Positions 48,679-56,979 of a DNA stretch of 64,000 nt are shown here, one piece after another. Location of the stretch: positions 186,743-250,742 of the forward strand of contig NZ_SOHM01000008.1 of assembly GCF_004403945.1 (NCBI RefSeq). The letters run 5' to 3'. Positions within the stretch are counted from its first letter, which is position 1. Each line of letters begins with the position of its first letter. The notes under the pieces are model-generated. The model ran no database searches. It was given only the letters and a program-made list of their open reading frames with translations, and had not been told where the DNA came from. The DNA comes from Cryobacterium lactosi (GTDB taxonomy: Bacteria > Actinomycetota > Actinomycetes > Actinomycetales > Microbacteriaceae). A program made the position numbers and the translations under genes.

Positions 48679-49902
48679 TCAGTGGGCGTCGCCGGACCGG
48701 GCGGCCTCGAGGGCAGTTCGGCCGATACCCCGCGCGAGCCGGGGCGCAACGACGAGCAAGAGCACGAGAGCGATGACCGCTCCGACGAGGAAGCCGAGCT
48801 GCGGATCGGCCACGTCGACCACGGCGCCGACCACAATCGCGGCCCCTGCCGCACCCGCATTGACGGCCGTGTTGATCCAGCTGGAGGCCTCGGTGCGCAC
48901 CTCGGCCGCCGTGAGCTCGTCGGCGCTGAGGTACCCGGTGATCAGTGCGGGCGCCAGGAAGAAGCCGACCGCCGCGAGCACGATCGCGAGGGCGAGCAGC
49001 CCGGGCAGCAATGCGAGGGCCGCGCACAGCAGGCTCATCGTCGTGCCGGTGACCACCAAGCGCACCCCGAGGGAGGCCCGCCAGACGCGTTGCCCATAGA
49101 ACAACCCGCCGATCGCGCTGCCCGCGGCAAAGGCGGCCAGCAGCATCCCCGCCACCTGCACCGAGCCCGCACGCTCGGCCACGGCCGGGGCGGCCACCTC
49201 GACGGTGCCGAGCACGCATCCCACGGCCACGAGGGCGACCAGCACCAGGGCGAAGCCGGGCTGCCGCAGCGGACGCAGGGCCAGTGGCGCCGGCGTGCGG
49301 CGGGCGGTGCGCTGCCGTGAGGCCGCACCCCCGGTCATGCCCAGGGTGCCGAGCACCGCGATGCCGCCGGTCACCAGCAGCGCTGTCGCGGGGCTCGTCA
49401 GCGCGATGATCGCCGCGGCGATCAGCGGCCCGGTCGTGAACAGCACCTCCTCGCACACGGCGTCGATGCTGTACGCGCGGGTGCGCTGCGGGCCCGGAGC
49501 GGTGAGCGACCCCCAGATCACCCGCATGGCGGCGCCGAGCGGCGGCGGGAAGAGGCCGGTGAGGGCGGCGATGCCGACCACGAGCCCCACCGGGGCGTCG
49601 GGCCGGGTTGTCGCCCATGCCACCCCGCCGAGGCCGACCGCGAAGAGGATGCTCATGGCACCCAGCGCCATCCGCTGCCCGACCCGGTCGACGACCCGGG
49701 CGCGGTAGGGCGAGGCGATCACGTTCGCCAGCCCGAACGCCCCCGTGGCGGCGCCCGCCGCGGCGAACGAGCCGGTGCTCGTCTGCACGCTGAAGAGCAG
49801 GGCGAGCGTCACCATGGCGAACGACAGGCGCCCCAGCAGGGCGGGCAGGAACACCCGAAGGGCTCCCGGCGTGCGGAGCGCCTGCAGATAGCCGGCGATC
49901 AC
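48679..49902 (-). CDS. MFS transporter under ArsR-like control
   Basis: About 407 aa, 12 helices. It opens with ALRVFLPALLGRLSFAMVTLALLF, then ASPYRARVVDRVGQRMALG (motif A-like); the second half has GQRVWRASLGVRLVVTGT. The GTG start overlaps the stop of the regulator gene by 4 bp, so it is translationally coupled. Substrate unknown, probably efflux. Confidence 0.9.
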   Translation of the reverse strand: MIAGYLQALRTPGALRVFLPALLGRLSFAMVTLALLFSVQTSTGSFAAAGAATGAFGLANVIASPYRARVVDRVGQRMALGAMSILFAVGLGGVAWATTRPDAPVGLVVGIAALTGLFPPPLGAAMRVIWGSLTAPGPQRTRAYSIDAVCEEVLFTTGPLIAAAIIALTSPATALLVTGGIAVLGTLGMTGGAASRQRTARRTPAPLALRPLRQPGFALVLVALVAVGCVLGTVEVAAPAVAERAGSVQVAGMLLAAFAAGSAIGGLFYGQRVWRASLGVRLVVTGTTMSLLCAALALLPGLLALAIVLAAVGFFLAPALITGYLSADELTAAEVRTEASSWINTAVNAGAAGAAIVVGAVVDVADPQLGFLVGAVIALVLLLVVAPRLARGIGRTALEAARSGDAH

Positions 49903-50468
49903 TCCGCTCCGGGATCGGAAGAGGGCGGGGCTTCGGAGGCCGGGGCGGCGGGGCCCGGCGCGACCGGGAAGAGGGTCACCGTGGCGGCGACCCTCACGGC
50001 TCCGGGTGTGCCGGCGGCGACGGCCTCGTCGTGCAGGAGCCGGCCCAGTTCACGTCCGAGGTCGCGCACGCGTTGCCATGCCTCGGCGGGCAGCCGTACC
50101 TCGGCGTCGGTGAAGACGATCGGCGCCCCCGGTTCGTAGCGGGCGCTGCGCTGCACCAGCTCGGCCGCCAGGGCGGACATCAACGCCCGGTGTTCGTCCG
50201 CATCCCCGCTGGCGAGGGCCTCGCCGGACGCGGGATCGTGCCGGTAGCGCTTGGCGACACCGCCACGCACCCGGGCTTCCTCGACCAGCTGCACGAGACC
50301 CGCCTGGGCCAACCGGCGCAGGTGGTAGCTCACGTTCGCCTGGCTCTCGCCGAGCACCCGGGCGGCCTCCGCGGCGCTCAGGCTCTCGGCCGTGAGCAGG
50401 GAGAGGAGCTTGAGCCGGAGCGGATGGGCCACCACGCGCAGGCCCTCGAGGTCGTGAGGAGTGGGCAT
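49899..50468 (-). CDS. ArsR-like helix-turn-helix regulator
   Basis: About 189 aa. Winged HTH: LEGLRVVAHPLRLKLLSLLTAESLSAAEAARVLGESQANVSYHLRRLAQAGLVQ; no metal-binding CxC motif. The rest is helical with a proline/alanine-rich tail. Its promoter (50475-50503) is close to consensus and leaderless. It forms an operon with the MFS gene that follows and probably represses it. Confidence 0.88.
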   Translation of the reverse strand: MPTPHDLEGLRVVAHPLRLKLLSLLTAESLSAAEAARVLGESQANVSYHLRRLAQAGLVQLVEEARVRGGVAKRYRHDPASGEALASGDADEHRALMSALAAELVQRSARYEPGAPIVFTDAEVRLPAEAWQRVRDLGRELGRLLHDEAVAAGTPGAVRVAATVTLFPVAPGPAAPASEAPPSSDPGAE

Positions 50469-50474
50469 GTGTTC

Positions 50475-50503
50475 AGGCTAGACATCCGTTCGCCTACTGT
50501 CAA
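50475..50503 (-). promoter_or_regulatory. Consensus leaderless promoter of the ArsR-like/MFS operon
   Basis: Read on the minus strand: TTGACA (50498-50503), a 17-bp spacer, TAGCCT (50475-50480), then 6 nt to the ATG at 50468. The spacing is ideal and places the transcription start on the start codon. Confidence 0.8.
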
Positions 50504-50525
50504 ACAACCCTTTGGGAGTGAGCGG

Positions 50526-50605
50526 GCGCAGGTGGGGCGGCGCAGGTGGGGCGGCGCAGGTGGGGCGGCGCAGGTGGGGCGGCGCAGGTGGGGCGGCGCA
50601 GGTGG
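50526..50605. repeat. 14-bp minisatellite
   Basis: Five exact copies of gcgcaggtggggcg (50526-50595) and a 10-bp partial sixth copy lie between the nudix stop codon and the ArsR-like promoter. Exact copies suggest recent expansion and possible length variation between strains. Confidence 0.9.
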
Positions 50606-50606
50606 C

Positions 50607-51287
50607 TCAGAGCAGACCCGTCAGCGCCGCCCACTGCAGCAGGATGACGGTCTTGCCGTCGACGATGCGGCCGTCGGCCACCATGAGTAGGGCGTCATCG
50701 ACCGGGATCTCGAGCACCTCGATATCCTCGCCCTCCTCGGCCAGACCGCCGCCCGGAGCCACCCGATCGGCCGGTGCGTAGGCGGCCACGTAGAAGTGCA
50801 CCCGCTCAGTGACCGAACCCGGGCTCATATACAGGTCGAAGACGTGCAGCAGCTCCCCCACGTCGACGCCGAGCTCCTCGCTCGCCTCGCGGCGGATCGC
50901 CACCTCGGGGGCATCGTCGTCGAGCAGCCCGGCGGCGGTCTCGATGAGCATGCCGTCGGGGTGGCCGTTGACGTAGGCGGGGTAGCGGAACTGGCGCGTG
51001 AGCAAAACCGTGCGGCGCAGCGGGTCGTAGAGCAGGATGGTGGCTCCGTTGCCGCGGTCATAGGTCTCGCGTTCCTGCCGCTCCACCCGGCCGTCGCGGC
51101 GCCGGTAGTCGAACGTAGTGCGGCGCAACACGTGCCACCCGTCGCTGGTCACCTCGACCTGGCCGATCGAGACGTCTGGATTGCCGTGCAGCCCCGTCGC
51201 GGTCAGGTGCAGACCGGTGCGGCCCCGGCCGTCGGGCCGGTCCATGCCGGGCCGGCCGGTGAGGGTGCCGTCGACTGCGGCGGTCAC
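50607..51287 (-). CDS. Nudix hydrolase, ADP-sugar/GDP-mannose pyrophosphatase-like
   Basis: About 226 aa. The Nudix box is complete: GLLDDDAPEVAIRREASEELGV (G-x5-E-x7-REUxEExGU). QFRYPAYVNGHPDGMLIETAAG upstream and YMSPGSVTERVHFYVAAY downstream place it with NudK/NudF-type sugar-nucleotide pyrophosphatases. The GTG start overlaps the upstream DUF4406 gene by 4 bp. A minisatellite begins just after its stop. Confidence 0.9.
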   Translation of the reverse strand: MTAAVDGTLTGRPGMDRPDGRGRTGLHLTATGLHGNPDVSIGQVEVTSDGWHVLRRTTFDYRRRDGRVERQERETYDRGNGATILLYDPLRRTVLLTRQFRYPAYVNGHPDGMLIETAAGLLDDDAPEVAIRREASEELGVDVGELLHVFDLYMSPGSVTERVHFYVAAYAPADRVAPGGGLAEEGEDIEVLEIPVDDALLMVADGRIVDGKTVILLQWAALTGLL

Positions 51288-51670
51288 GGCTGCGGCTGCA
51301 GTGCGCCGACGCCGGGCACCTCGTCCAGACTCGTGTACACAGGGATGCCCAGGCGGCGGGCGATGACCACATCCTGGTCGGCACCCTGGGATTCACCGGG
51401 GAGCCTCAACACACCGTCGCACCGCTCGAGCAGGCGCTCGGCCGTGGGGTACATGACGTCGGCGGCCAACGGATGCGCGACATCCGTCACACCGGCACTG
51501 GCGAGCACGGGCAGCGCCACCCACTCGCCGATCATCGGCAGGTGGCCGGCGCGGAAGATCGGCCAGGCCGCCTCCTCGAGCCGGTCGAGGTTCTGGCGGA
51601 GGAGCACGGGGTCGTCGCCCGTGCCCGATCGGTACGGGCCGGCGATCAGGATCATCAGGGATGCGGTCAT
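51284..51670 (-). CDS. DUF4406 / nucleoside 2-deoxyribosyltransferase-like protein
   Basis: About 128 aa. MILIAGPYRSGTGDDP, MIGEWVALP and CDGVLRLPGESQGADQDVVIARRLGIPVY match DUF4406, a relative of nucleoside deoxyribosyltransferases. TACTCT (51678-51683, minus strand) ends 7 nt before the ATG, so the start is leaderless. It forms an operon with the nudix gene and is divergent from a DeoR regulator; a role in nucleotide-sugar or nucleoside clean-up is possible. Confidence 0.85.
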   Translation of the reverse strand: MTASLMILIAGPYRSGTGDDPVLLRQNLDRLEEAAWPIFRAGHLPMIGEWVALPVLASAGVTDVAHPLAADVMYPTAERLLERCDGVLRLPGESQGADQDVVIARRLGIPVYTSLDEVPGVGALQPQP

Positions 51671-51691
51671 GTCGGCTAGAGTAGTACAACG

Positions 51692-51708
51692 TGCACAAAC
51701 ATGCACAA
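51692..51708. promoter_or_regulatory. Direct repeats in DeoR/DUF4406 divergent promoter
   Basis: TGCACAA occurs at 51692-51698 and 51702-51708, in phase at 10 bp. DeoR-family regulators often bind short in-phase direct repeats. The site is just upstream of the DUF4406 -10 box and 18 bp before the deoR start. Confidence 0.5.
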
Positions 51709-51725
51709 GTCGGAAGGAACGTGTA

Positions 51726-52481
51726 ATGCTGGCAGCGGAACGACAGGCCCTCCTCCTTGCTCGACTGGCCCGCGACGGCAAGGTGGTCGCCAAGGAGATC
51801 GCGGCCGAGCTGGGCCTGTCCGACGACAGCGTGCGCCGTGACCTGCGCGAGCTCGCGGCCGCCGGCCTGTGCCAGCGGGTCTACGGCGGGGCGCTGCCCG
51901 TGTCGGCGGCGCTCGTGCAGTACGCGGAGCGCACCCTGGTGCAGCCGGCCAGCAAGGACCGGGTCGCCGCGCGCGCCGCGCGCCTGATCGTGCCCGGCAG
52001 TACCGTGATCCTCGACGGCGGTACGACCACCCTCGCCGTGGTGCACGCCCTCCCGCCGACACTGAGCTGCACGATCATCACCCACAGCCCCACGATCGCC
52101 GCCGCGTTGGTGCCGCACGAGGGCGTGGAGGTTTTTCTGCTCGGCGGCAGGCTGTTCAAGCACTCCGCGGTGACCTGCGGGGCCGCCGCAGTGGAGGCCG
52201 CCCAGGCGATCACGGCCGACCTGTTCCTGCTGGGGGTCACCGGGGTGCATCCCACCGCCGGCCTGACCACCGGCGACGTGGAGGAGGCCGCCATGAAGCG
52301 GGCCCTGGCCGGCCGGGCCGCCGACACCTTCGTGTTGGCCAGCGCCGAGAAGATCGGGGCGGCCTCGCCCTACCGGGTGCTGCCGTTCGCCGAGATTGCG
52401 GGAATCGTCACCGACACCGCCGCGGACGATGCGACTCTGGTCGACCTGCGCGACGCCGGCGTGGCCATCCTGGCTGCCTGA
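51726..52481 (+). CDS. DeoR-family transcriptional regulator
   Basis: About 251 aa. HTH: MLAAERQALLLARLARDGKVVAKEIAAELGLSDDSVRRDLRELAAAGL and the family signature VYGGALPVS; effector domain with LIVPGSTVILDGGTTTLAVVHAL, LGGRLFKHSAVTCG and MKRALAGRA. GGAAGGA lies 8 nt before the ATG. Effector is typically a sugar phosphate. It is divergent from the DUF4406-nudix pair. Confidence 0.92.
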   Translation: MLAAERQALLLARLARDGKVVAKEIAAELGLSDDSVRRDLRELAAAGLCQRVYGGALPVSAALVQYAERTLVQPASKDRVAARAARLIVPGSTVILDGGTTTLAVVHALPPTLSCTIITHSPTIAAALVPHEGVEVFLLGGRLFKHSAVTCGAAAVEAAQAITADLFLLGVTGVHPTAGLTTGDVEEAAMKRALAGRAADTFVLASAEKIGAASPYRVLPFAEIAGIVTDTAADDATLVDLRDAGVAILAA

Positions 52482-52514
52482 CCTGACCCCGGCGCGGGCG
52501 CGCGGGCCGGGCGG

Positions 52515-54818
52515 CTATTCGCGCAGGCCGAAGCGGCTGTGGATGGGGGCACTCCAGCGCGGCGCCCACCAGAGGATGCGCTCGAGAGAGGTCATCACCG
52601 CGGGCACGAGCACGATCCGCACCAGCGTCGCATCCAGCAACACGGCCACCGCCAGGGCGGTGCCGATCTGCTTCATCTGCATCAGCTCGCCGGTGGCGAA
52701 GCCCGCGAAGACCAGCACGATGATCAACGCCGCCGAGGTGATGATGCGGCCGGAGCTCTGCAGGCCGGTCTCGATGGCCTTGCGGGTGCTCTCGCCACGG
52801 TCGTGGTGTTCCTTGATGCGCGCCAGCAGGAACATCTCGTAGTCCATGGCCAGGCCGAAGCCGAAGGTGAGCACCAGCGTGAGCACGAGGGCGTCGACAC
52901 CGGAGATGGTGTCGGGGTCGAAATCCAGCACCCCAGACAGGTTGCCCTCCTGGAACCCCCACACCAGCACGCCGGCCGCCGCGCCCAGGGAGATGGCACT
53001 GATGACCAGGGCGGTGAGCGGGATGATCACCGATCCGGTCATCAGGAACAGCAACACGAAGGTGGCCAGGGCGATGATCAACACCGCCCAGGGAGCTCCA
53101 CTGGCCAGCGAGTCGAGGTAGTCAACGGCCTGCGCGTCAGCGCCGCCGACCCAGTTGTCGAAGGCCGGCCGGTCGGCCCGGATCTCCCGCACCACGTCGG
53201 CGCCCTGGTGCGTGTCCACGGCAACCCTGGACACCCAGTAGCCGTTGGTCTCGACCGGCGGCGCCACATCCGTCACCCCGGGCAGGGCGGCGACATCGGC
53301 CGCCCAAGCCGCCGCCGCGGCCTCGTCGGTGCTGGACACCAGCTGCACCCGTGGTGCGGTGGCAAGGGGGAACTCCTCGTTCAGGGTGGTGACGAAGTCG
53401 TACTGGCTCGACGACCGGGGGATGGCGTCGTCGGCACTGTTGGCCACCGTCATCGACAGCACCGGGCTGCTCAGCAGCAACAGCACGGCGGCACCGCCGA
53501 GCGCCACGAGCACCGGAGCCCGCTGCACGAGCCGGGCCAGCTTCGAGAAGACGCCTTCCTCCGGCGCGATGTCGCCGAACCGGGTGAGCCACGCTCCGAC
53601 GCCCGGGATGCGGGTGAGCACGCCGGGCTGCACCAGCCGTTCACCGAGGTAGCCGAGCAACGCCGGCACCAGGACGAGCGCGGTGAGGATGGCGATGAGC
53701 ACCACGCAGATCGCGCCGATGGCGATGGCGCGGATGATCGACGGTTCGAACACGAGCAGCCCCGCGGTGGCGATCGCGAAGGTGAGTCCGGAGTAGAGCA
53801 CGGTGCGCCCGGCGGTGTTGACCGTGCTGCCCACAGCTTGGAGCATCAGTTCATGACGGCTGTGTCGGTGGTGTGGGAGGGTGGCCAGTTCCGCGGTTTG
53901 CAGCGGCGGCACATCCGCAAACGGCTCACCGTGCGGGCCCGGCGGGGCGCCGGGGCCACCTCCGCCCACCCGCGCCCGGAACTCCTCCCGGAACCGGCTC
54001 ACCATCAACAGCCCGTAGTCGATCGAGAGTCCGAGGCCGATCACGGTGATCACGTTCATCACGGTGATGCCGATGTCCATCACGAACGTGAACGCGAAGA
54101 GCATCCCGAGCGCGCCGATGATCGACGCGATGGCACCGACCAGCGGGATGCCGGCCGCGAGGAAGCCGCCGAAGATGATCAGCATCACCAGGAGCGCGAT
54201 CGGCAGGGCGATCAGCTCGCCCTTCTGCAGGTCGGACTCGGCGACGGCGATCAGCGACTCCACGATGAGGGGCGTGCCGCCGACCTCCACCTGGGCGCCC
54301 GGGTCGAGCTGGCCGATCTCGTCGGCGGCCACCTGCAGCCGGCGTTGAACATAGGTGAGCAGTGGGTCACTGACGACGCCGTCGGTGGCCTGCATGGCCA
54401 CGGTGAAGAGCATCCCCTCACCGTCCGCGGAGAGCAGCGGCGCTGCCGCCGGGTTCGGGCTCCCATCGGGCAGGGGCGGGATGACGAGCGGGTTGATCAC
54501 CCGGCTGACCCCGTTGACCTGCTCAAGGCGCAGAGTGGCGGAGTCCAGGATCGCGGCGAGGTCGGGCGAATCAAGATCGGTGGGGTGCACGAGCAGCGAC
54601 AGGGACTCGGTCTGCTCACTCTCCGGACCCGCGATCAGGTCGGCGGCAGCTTGCGCTTCGCCGTCCACCGACGGACCGGCGCTGGAGAGCCTCTGGAAGA
54701 GGCTCTCGCCGCCGACCCCGAGCAGCGCCGTGGCCAGACAGGCGCCGAGCGCCACCACCCAGCACAGCAAGGAGATCAGACGATGGCGGGCGACGCTCAC
54801 ACCCAGTTTTCGCAACAT
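52515..54818 (-). CDS. MMPL/RND-family membrane transporter
   Basis: About 767 aa; GGAGG precedes ATG 54818. Two halves, each with one helix, a large external domain and a five-helix bundle. MMPL motifs: GLSIDYGLLMVSRFREE in the first half, FGLAMDYEMFLLARIKEHHD in the second. The external loop after helix 1 holds RLSSAGPSVDGEAQAAADLI. Such proteins export lipids or drugs with proton motive force. It stands alone between convergent and divergent genes, with no adjacent TetR. Confidence 0.92.
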   Translation of the reverse strand: MLRKLGVSVARHRLISLLCWVVALGACLATALLGVGGESLFQRLSSAGPSVDGEAQAAADLIAGPESEQTESLSLLVHPTDLDSPDLAAILDSATLRLEQVNGVSRVINPLVIPPLPDGSPNPAAAPLLSADGEGMLFTVAMQATDGVVSDPLLTYVQRRLQVAADEIGQLDPGAQVEVGGTPLIVESLIAVAESDLQKGELIALPIALLVMLIIFGGFLAAGIPLVGAIASIIGALGMLFAFTFVMDIGITVMNVITVIGLGLSIDYGLLMVSRFREEFRARVGGGGPGAPPGPHGEPFADVPPLQTAELATLPHHRHSRHELMLQAVGSTVNTAGRTVLYSGLTFAIATAGLLVFEPSIIRAIAIGAICVVLIAILTALVLVPALLGYLGERLVQPGVLTRIPGVGAWLTRFGDIAPEEGVFSKLARLVQRAPVLVALGGAAVLLLLSSPVLSMTVANSADDAIPRSSSQYDFVTTLNEEFPLATAPRVQLVSSTDEAAAAAWAADVAALPGVTDVAPPVETNGYWVSRVAVDTHQGADVVREIRADRPAFDNWVGGADAQAVDYLDSLASGAPWAVLIIALATFVLLFLMTGSVIIPLTALVISAISLGAAAGVLVWGFQEGNLSGVLDFDPDTISGVDALVLTLVLTFGFGLAMDYEMFLLARIKEHHDRGESTRKAIETGLQSSGRIITSAALIIVLVFAGFATGELMQMKQIGTALAVAVLLDATLVRIVLVPAVMTSLERILWWAPRWSAPIHSRFGLRE

Positions 54819-54927
54819 GGCGGTCCTCCACTCGTGAACGCGCGCCCGCTGCACCGGATGCGCCCGCTCCCCGGTCGTTCCGCGGCCAAACTACTCCCGT
54901 GCGGGCGGACCGGACTACCCTGCAGGC

Positions 54928-55308
54928 ATGACCAGCCACGGGGAACCGATTCCGCTCGAGCAGTTTTTCGCGGGCAGGGATCCGCACGCACGGGCGCTGT
55001 TCGATGCCGTGCGGTCGGTCATCCTGTCGATCGGCGAGACCGAAATCCGCGTCACCACCAGTCAGATCGCCTTCCGCCGGCAGCGGTCGTTCGCGTGGAC
55101 GTGGCTCCCGGGTCAGTACCTCTCCGGCGACGTCGCCCCGCTCGTGCTGTCGGTCGACCTGGACAGGTTCGACACGTCAGCGCAGTGGAAAGAGGTGGTG
55201 GAGCCCACCCTCAACCACTTCATGCACCACCTCGAATTGCACTCGCCCGCAGACCTGGACCCCGGCGTGCTCGACTGCCTGCGTGAAGCCTGGTCCAAGG
55301 CCGGCTGA
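54928..55308 (+). CDS. DUF5655-family protein
   Basis: About 126 aa. PLEQFFAGRDPHARALFDAVRSVI, TTSQIAFRRQRSFAWTWLPGQYL and WKEVVEPTLNHFMHHLEL match DUF5655/DUF1801-like small proteins. TACCCT (54916-54921) ends 6 nt before the ATG (leaderless). Soluble; function unknown. Confidence 0.82.
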   Translation: MTSHGEPIPLEQFFAGRDPHARALFDAVRSVILSIGETEIRVTTSQIAFRRQRSFAWTWLPGQYLSGDVAPLVLSVDLDRFDTSAQWKEVVEPTLNHFMHHLELHSPADLDPGVLDCLREAWSKAG

Positions 55309-55321
55309 GATGCCGCTCTGG

Positions 55322-55792
55322 TCAGCCCAGGGGTGAGCCGGTGGGGTTCACCAGCAGGAAATCGGTGAGCTGGACCCAGCCCTCGGACTCCGGGTAGGTC
55401 GTCGTGTCCCCGGAGATCCTGGCCGAGCCGACGCCCATTCCCGAGGTGGACATCCCGCTCTCGTTCGAGCTGCACCCCGCGACGGCCGTATCGGTGTCGA
55501 GATTGTTCACCTGGATGATGCAGGCGCTCTTCTGGCCGCTGTCCGGATCGGTCATCGACGAGACGAAGTAGTCGACGTGACCGACGGTTCCGACGAAACG
55601 GCTTGACTCCTGGTCGACATTCCAGTCCGCCGTCCAGTCGGGCAGGACGTCCTCGGCCTCTCGGGGCGTGGCCAAAACCTCGCTCACCCGCGGATACGAA
55701 TTGGCGGGCGCGCAGCCGGCCAGGCCGAGCATCCCACCGGCGAGGAGCGTCGCCGCCAGCCAGGCTGTGCCGGTCGTCGTCCTGTGCCTCAT
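55322..55792 (-). CDS. Putative lipoprotein
   Basis: About 156 aa from ATG 55792, preceded by GGGGGC. Signal peptide AWLAATLLAGGMLGLAGC with lipobox LAGC. The mature domain has two cysteines beyond the lipid one (SACIIQV, VAGCSSN) that could pair, and no known motif. Surface-exposed, function unknown. Confidence 0.8.
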   Translation of the reverse strand: MRHRTTTGTAWLAATLLAGGMLGLAGCAPANSYPRVSEVLATPREAEDVLPDWTADWNVDQESSRFVGTVGHVDYFVSSMTDPDSGQKSACIIQVNNLDTDTAVAGCSSNESGMSTSGMGVGSARISGDTTTYPESEGWVQLTDFLLVNPTGSPLG

Positions 55793-55885
55793 CCGAGCCC
55801 CCCGCTCATTCAGACCGATGCATTCCCGCCGTCGGTCGTGGCCGAAATCTAGCACGTCCGCATTGTCCGAGTTGCGGCGGTGGTG

Positions 55886-56119
55886 CTACGCGCTGGCCTC
55901 GGGCACGAAGCGATTGACGACCTCCGCGCGGCTCTCGTCTTCACTGGCGAGGACTCCGCCGTTCGCGACGATGTCCGGCGTGATCTCCTCGAAAACGATC
56001 CGGACGTCGCCGCGGCGTGCACCCAGGGTCAGAACGGCGCTGTTGGTGACGTCGTGAACGAAGGCTCGGCGCTGGTTGATGTCGCGGCCTGCGAGGAGTT
56101 GAACGGTGATATTGGGCAT
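55886..56119 (-). CDS. 4-oxalocrotonate tautomerase-like protein
   Basis: About 77 aa. After Met removal Pro1 is the catalytic base (MPNITVQLLAGRDINQRRAFVHDVTNSAV); ITPDIVANGG follows as in the 4-OT family. It would tautomerise a 2-hydroxydienoate or related keto acid. It lies 53 nt after the broken FAH gene and probably shares the transcript that starts at the GPH transporter. Confidence 0.85.
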   Translation of the reverse strand: MPNITVQLLAGRDINQRRAFVHDVTNSAVLTLGARRGDVRIVFEEITPDIVANGGVLASEDESRAEVVNRFVPEASA

Positions 56120-56172
56120 GTGTGCTCCTTCGCATCCTCGCCCGCCGGATTGGCGGGCAAGCGTGTCTTCAT

Positions 56173-56904
56173 CTAGACGATGGTGTTGCTCAGTGTGCCG
56201 ATGCCGGCGAGGGTGATGTCGACGGTGTCACCCGGCTGCACGGGGAGGTCGGTGCCGGGGGCCCCGGTGAGCACCACGTCCCCGGGCTCGAGGGTGAGCC
56301 ACCTCGTCACGTAGACGAGCGTGGCGGCGACCGAGGAGGGCAGGTTGAACGAGCCCGAGTTGACCACGACGGCACCGTTGATGACCACCTGGGTGGCAAC
56401 GTTCTCGGGGTCGGCCAGTTCGGTTTCGATCCACGGGCCGAGCGGGGTGTAGTTCTTGCCGCTCTTGCCCTGGAAGTTGCGCTGGTCGACCGGGCACTGG
56501 TCGACGTTGGTGACGTCGTTGGCCACGGTGTAGCCGAGCACGGCGTCGAAGGCGTTCTCGAGAGTGAGATTCGTGGCCGTGGAACCGATCACGACGGCGA
56601 GCTCGCCCTCGATGTTCACGGTGCCCACGTCGCGCACGGCGTAGATGTCGTCGCCGGTGCCGGCGACGGTGTGCACCGACTTGTGCCAGGCCTGCATGGG
56701 CAGGGGGTTGCCCGGCTCGTTGTGGCCGATGCCGACCACCACGCGCGGGTCGACCGCGGCGAGCAGTACGGCGTCCGCGGCCGGGATCGACTCGCCGGTG
56801 TAGACGAGCGGTGCGGCGAACGGGTCGGTGACGACGGTCCAGCTGTCACCGGTGGCGACAGCGTAACGCGGGCCGGTCGGGGTTTAGAGTCGGGCGATGC
56901 GCAT
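56173..56904 (-). pseudogene. Fumarylacetoacetate hydrolase-family gene with premature stop at codon 7
   Basis: ATG 56904 has AGGAAAG upstream and reads MRIARL, then TAA (56884-56886); the same frame then continues with TPTGPRYAVATGDSWTVV and into the FAH core (VVGIGHNEPGN, GELAVVIGSTA, YTVANDVTN, GKNYTPLGPWIETELADP, VYVTRWLTLEPGDVVLTG). All downstream sequence is intact, so the stop is recent or a sequencing error. A GTG at 56742 could restart at the core, which is just where the paralog at 30185 begins, but it has no ribosome site. Confidence 0.8.
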
Positions 56905-56979
56905 GAGTTACTTTCCTGGATGGGAGGGGACGAACGAGGCGCCGTGCGTGCACACGGCGCCCCTCGTGCGGGTGCTGGA

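Noticed and set aside
52539-55286. A 915-codon open frame on the plus strand
   Set aside because: It lies antisense to the MMPL gene, which has family motifs and a ribosome site. The translation is low-complexity, rich in His/Gly/Arg/Asp, typical of antisense frames in GC-rich DNA.
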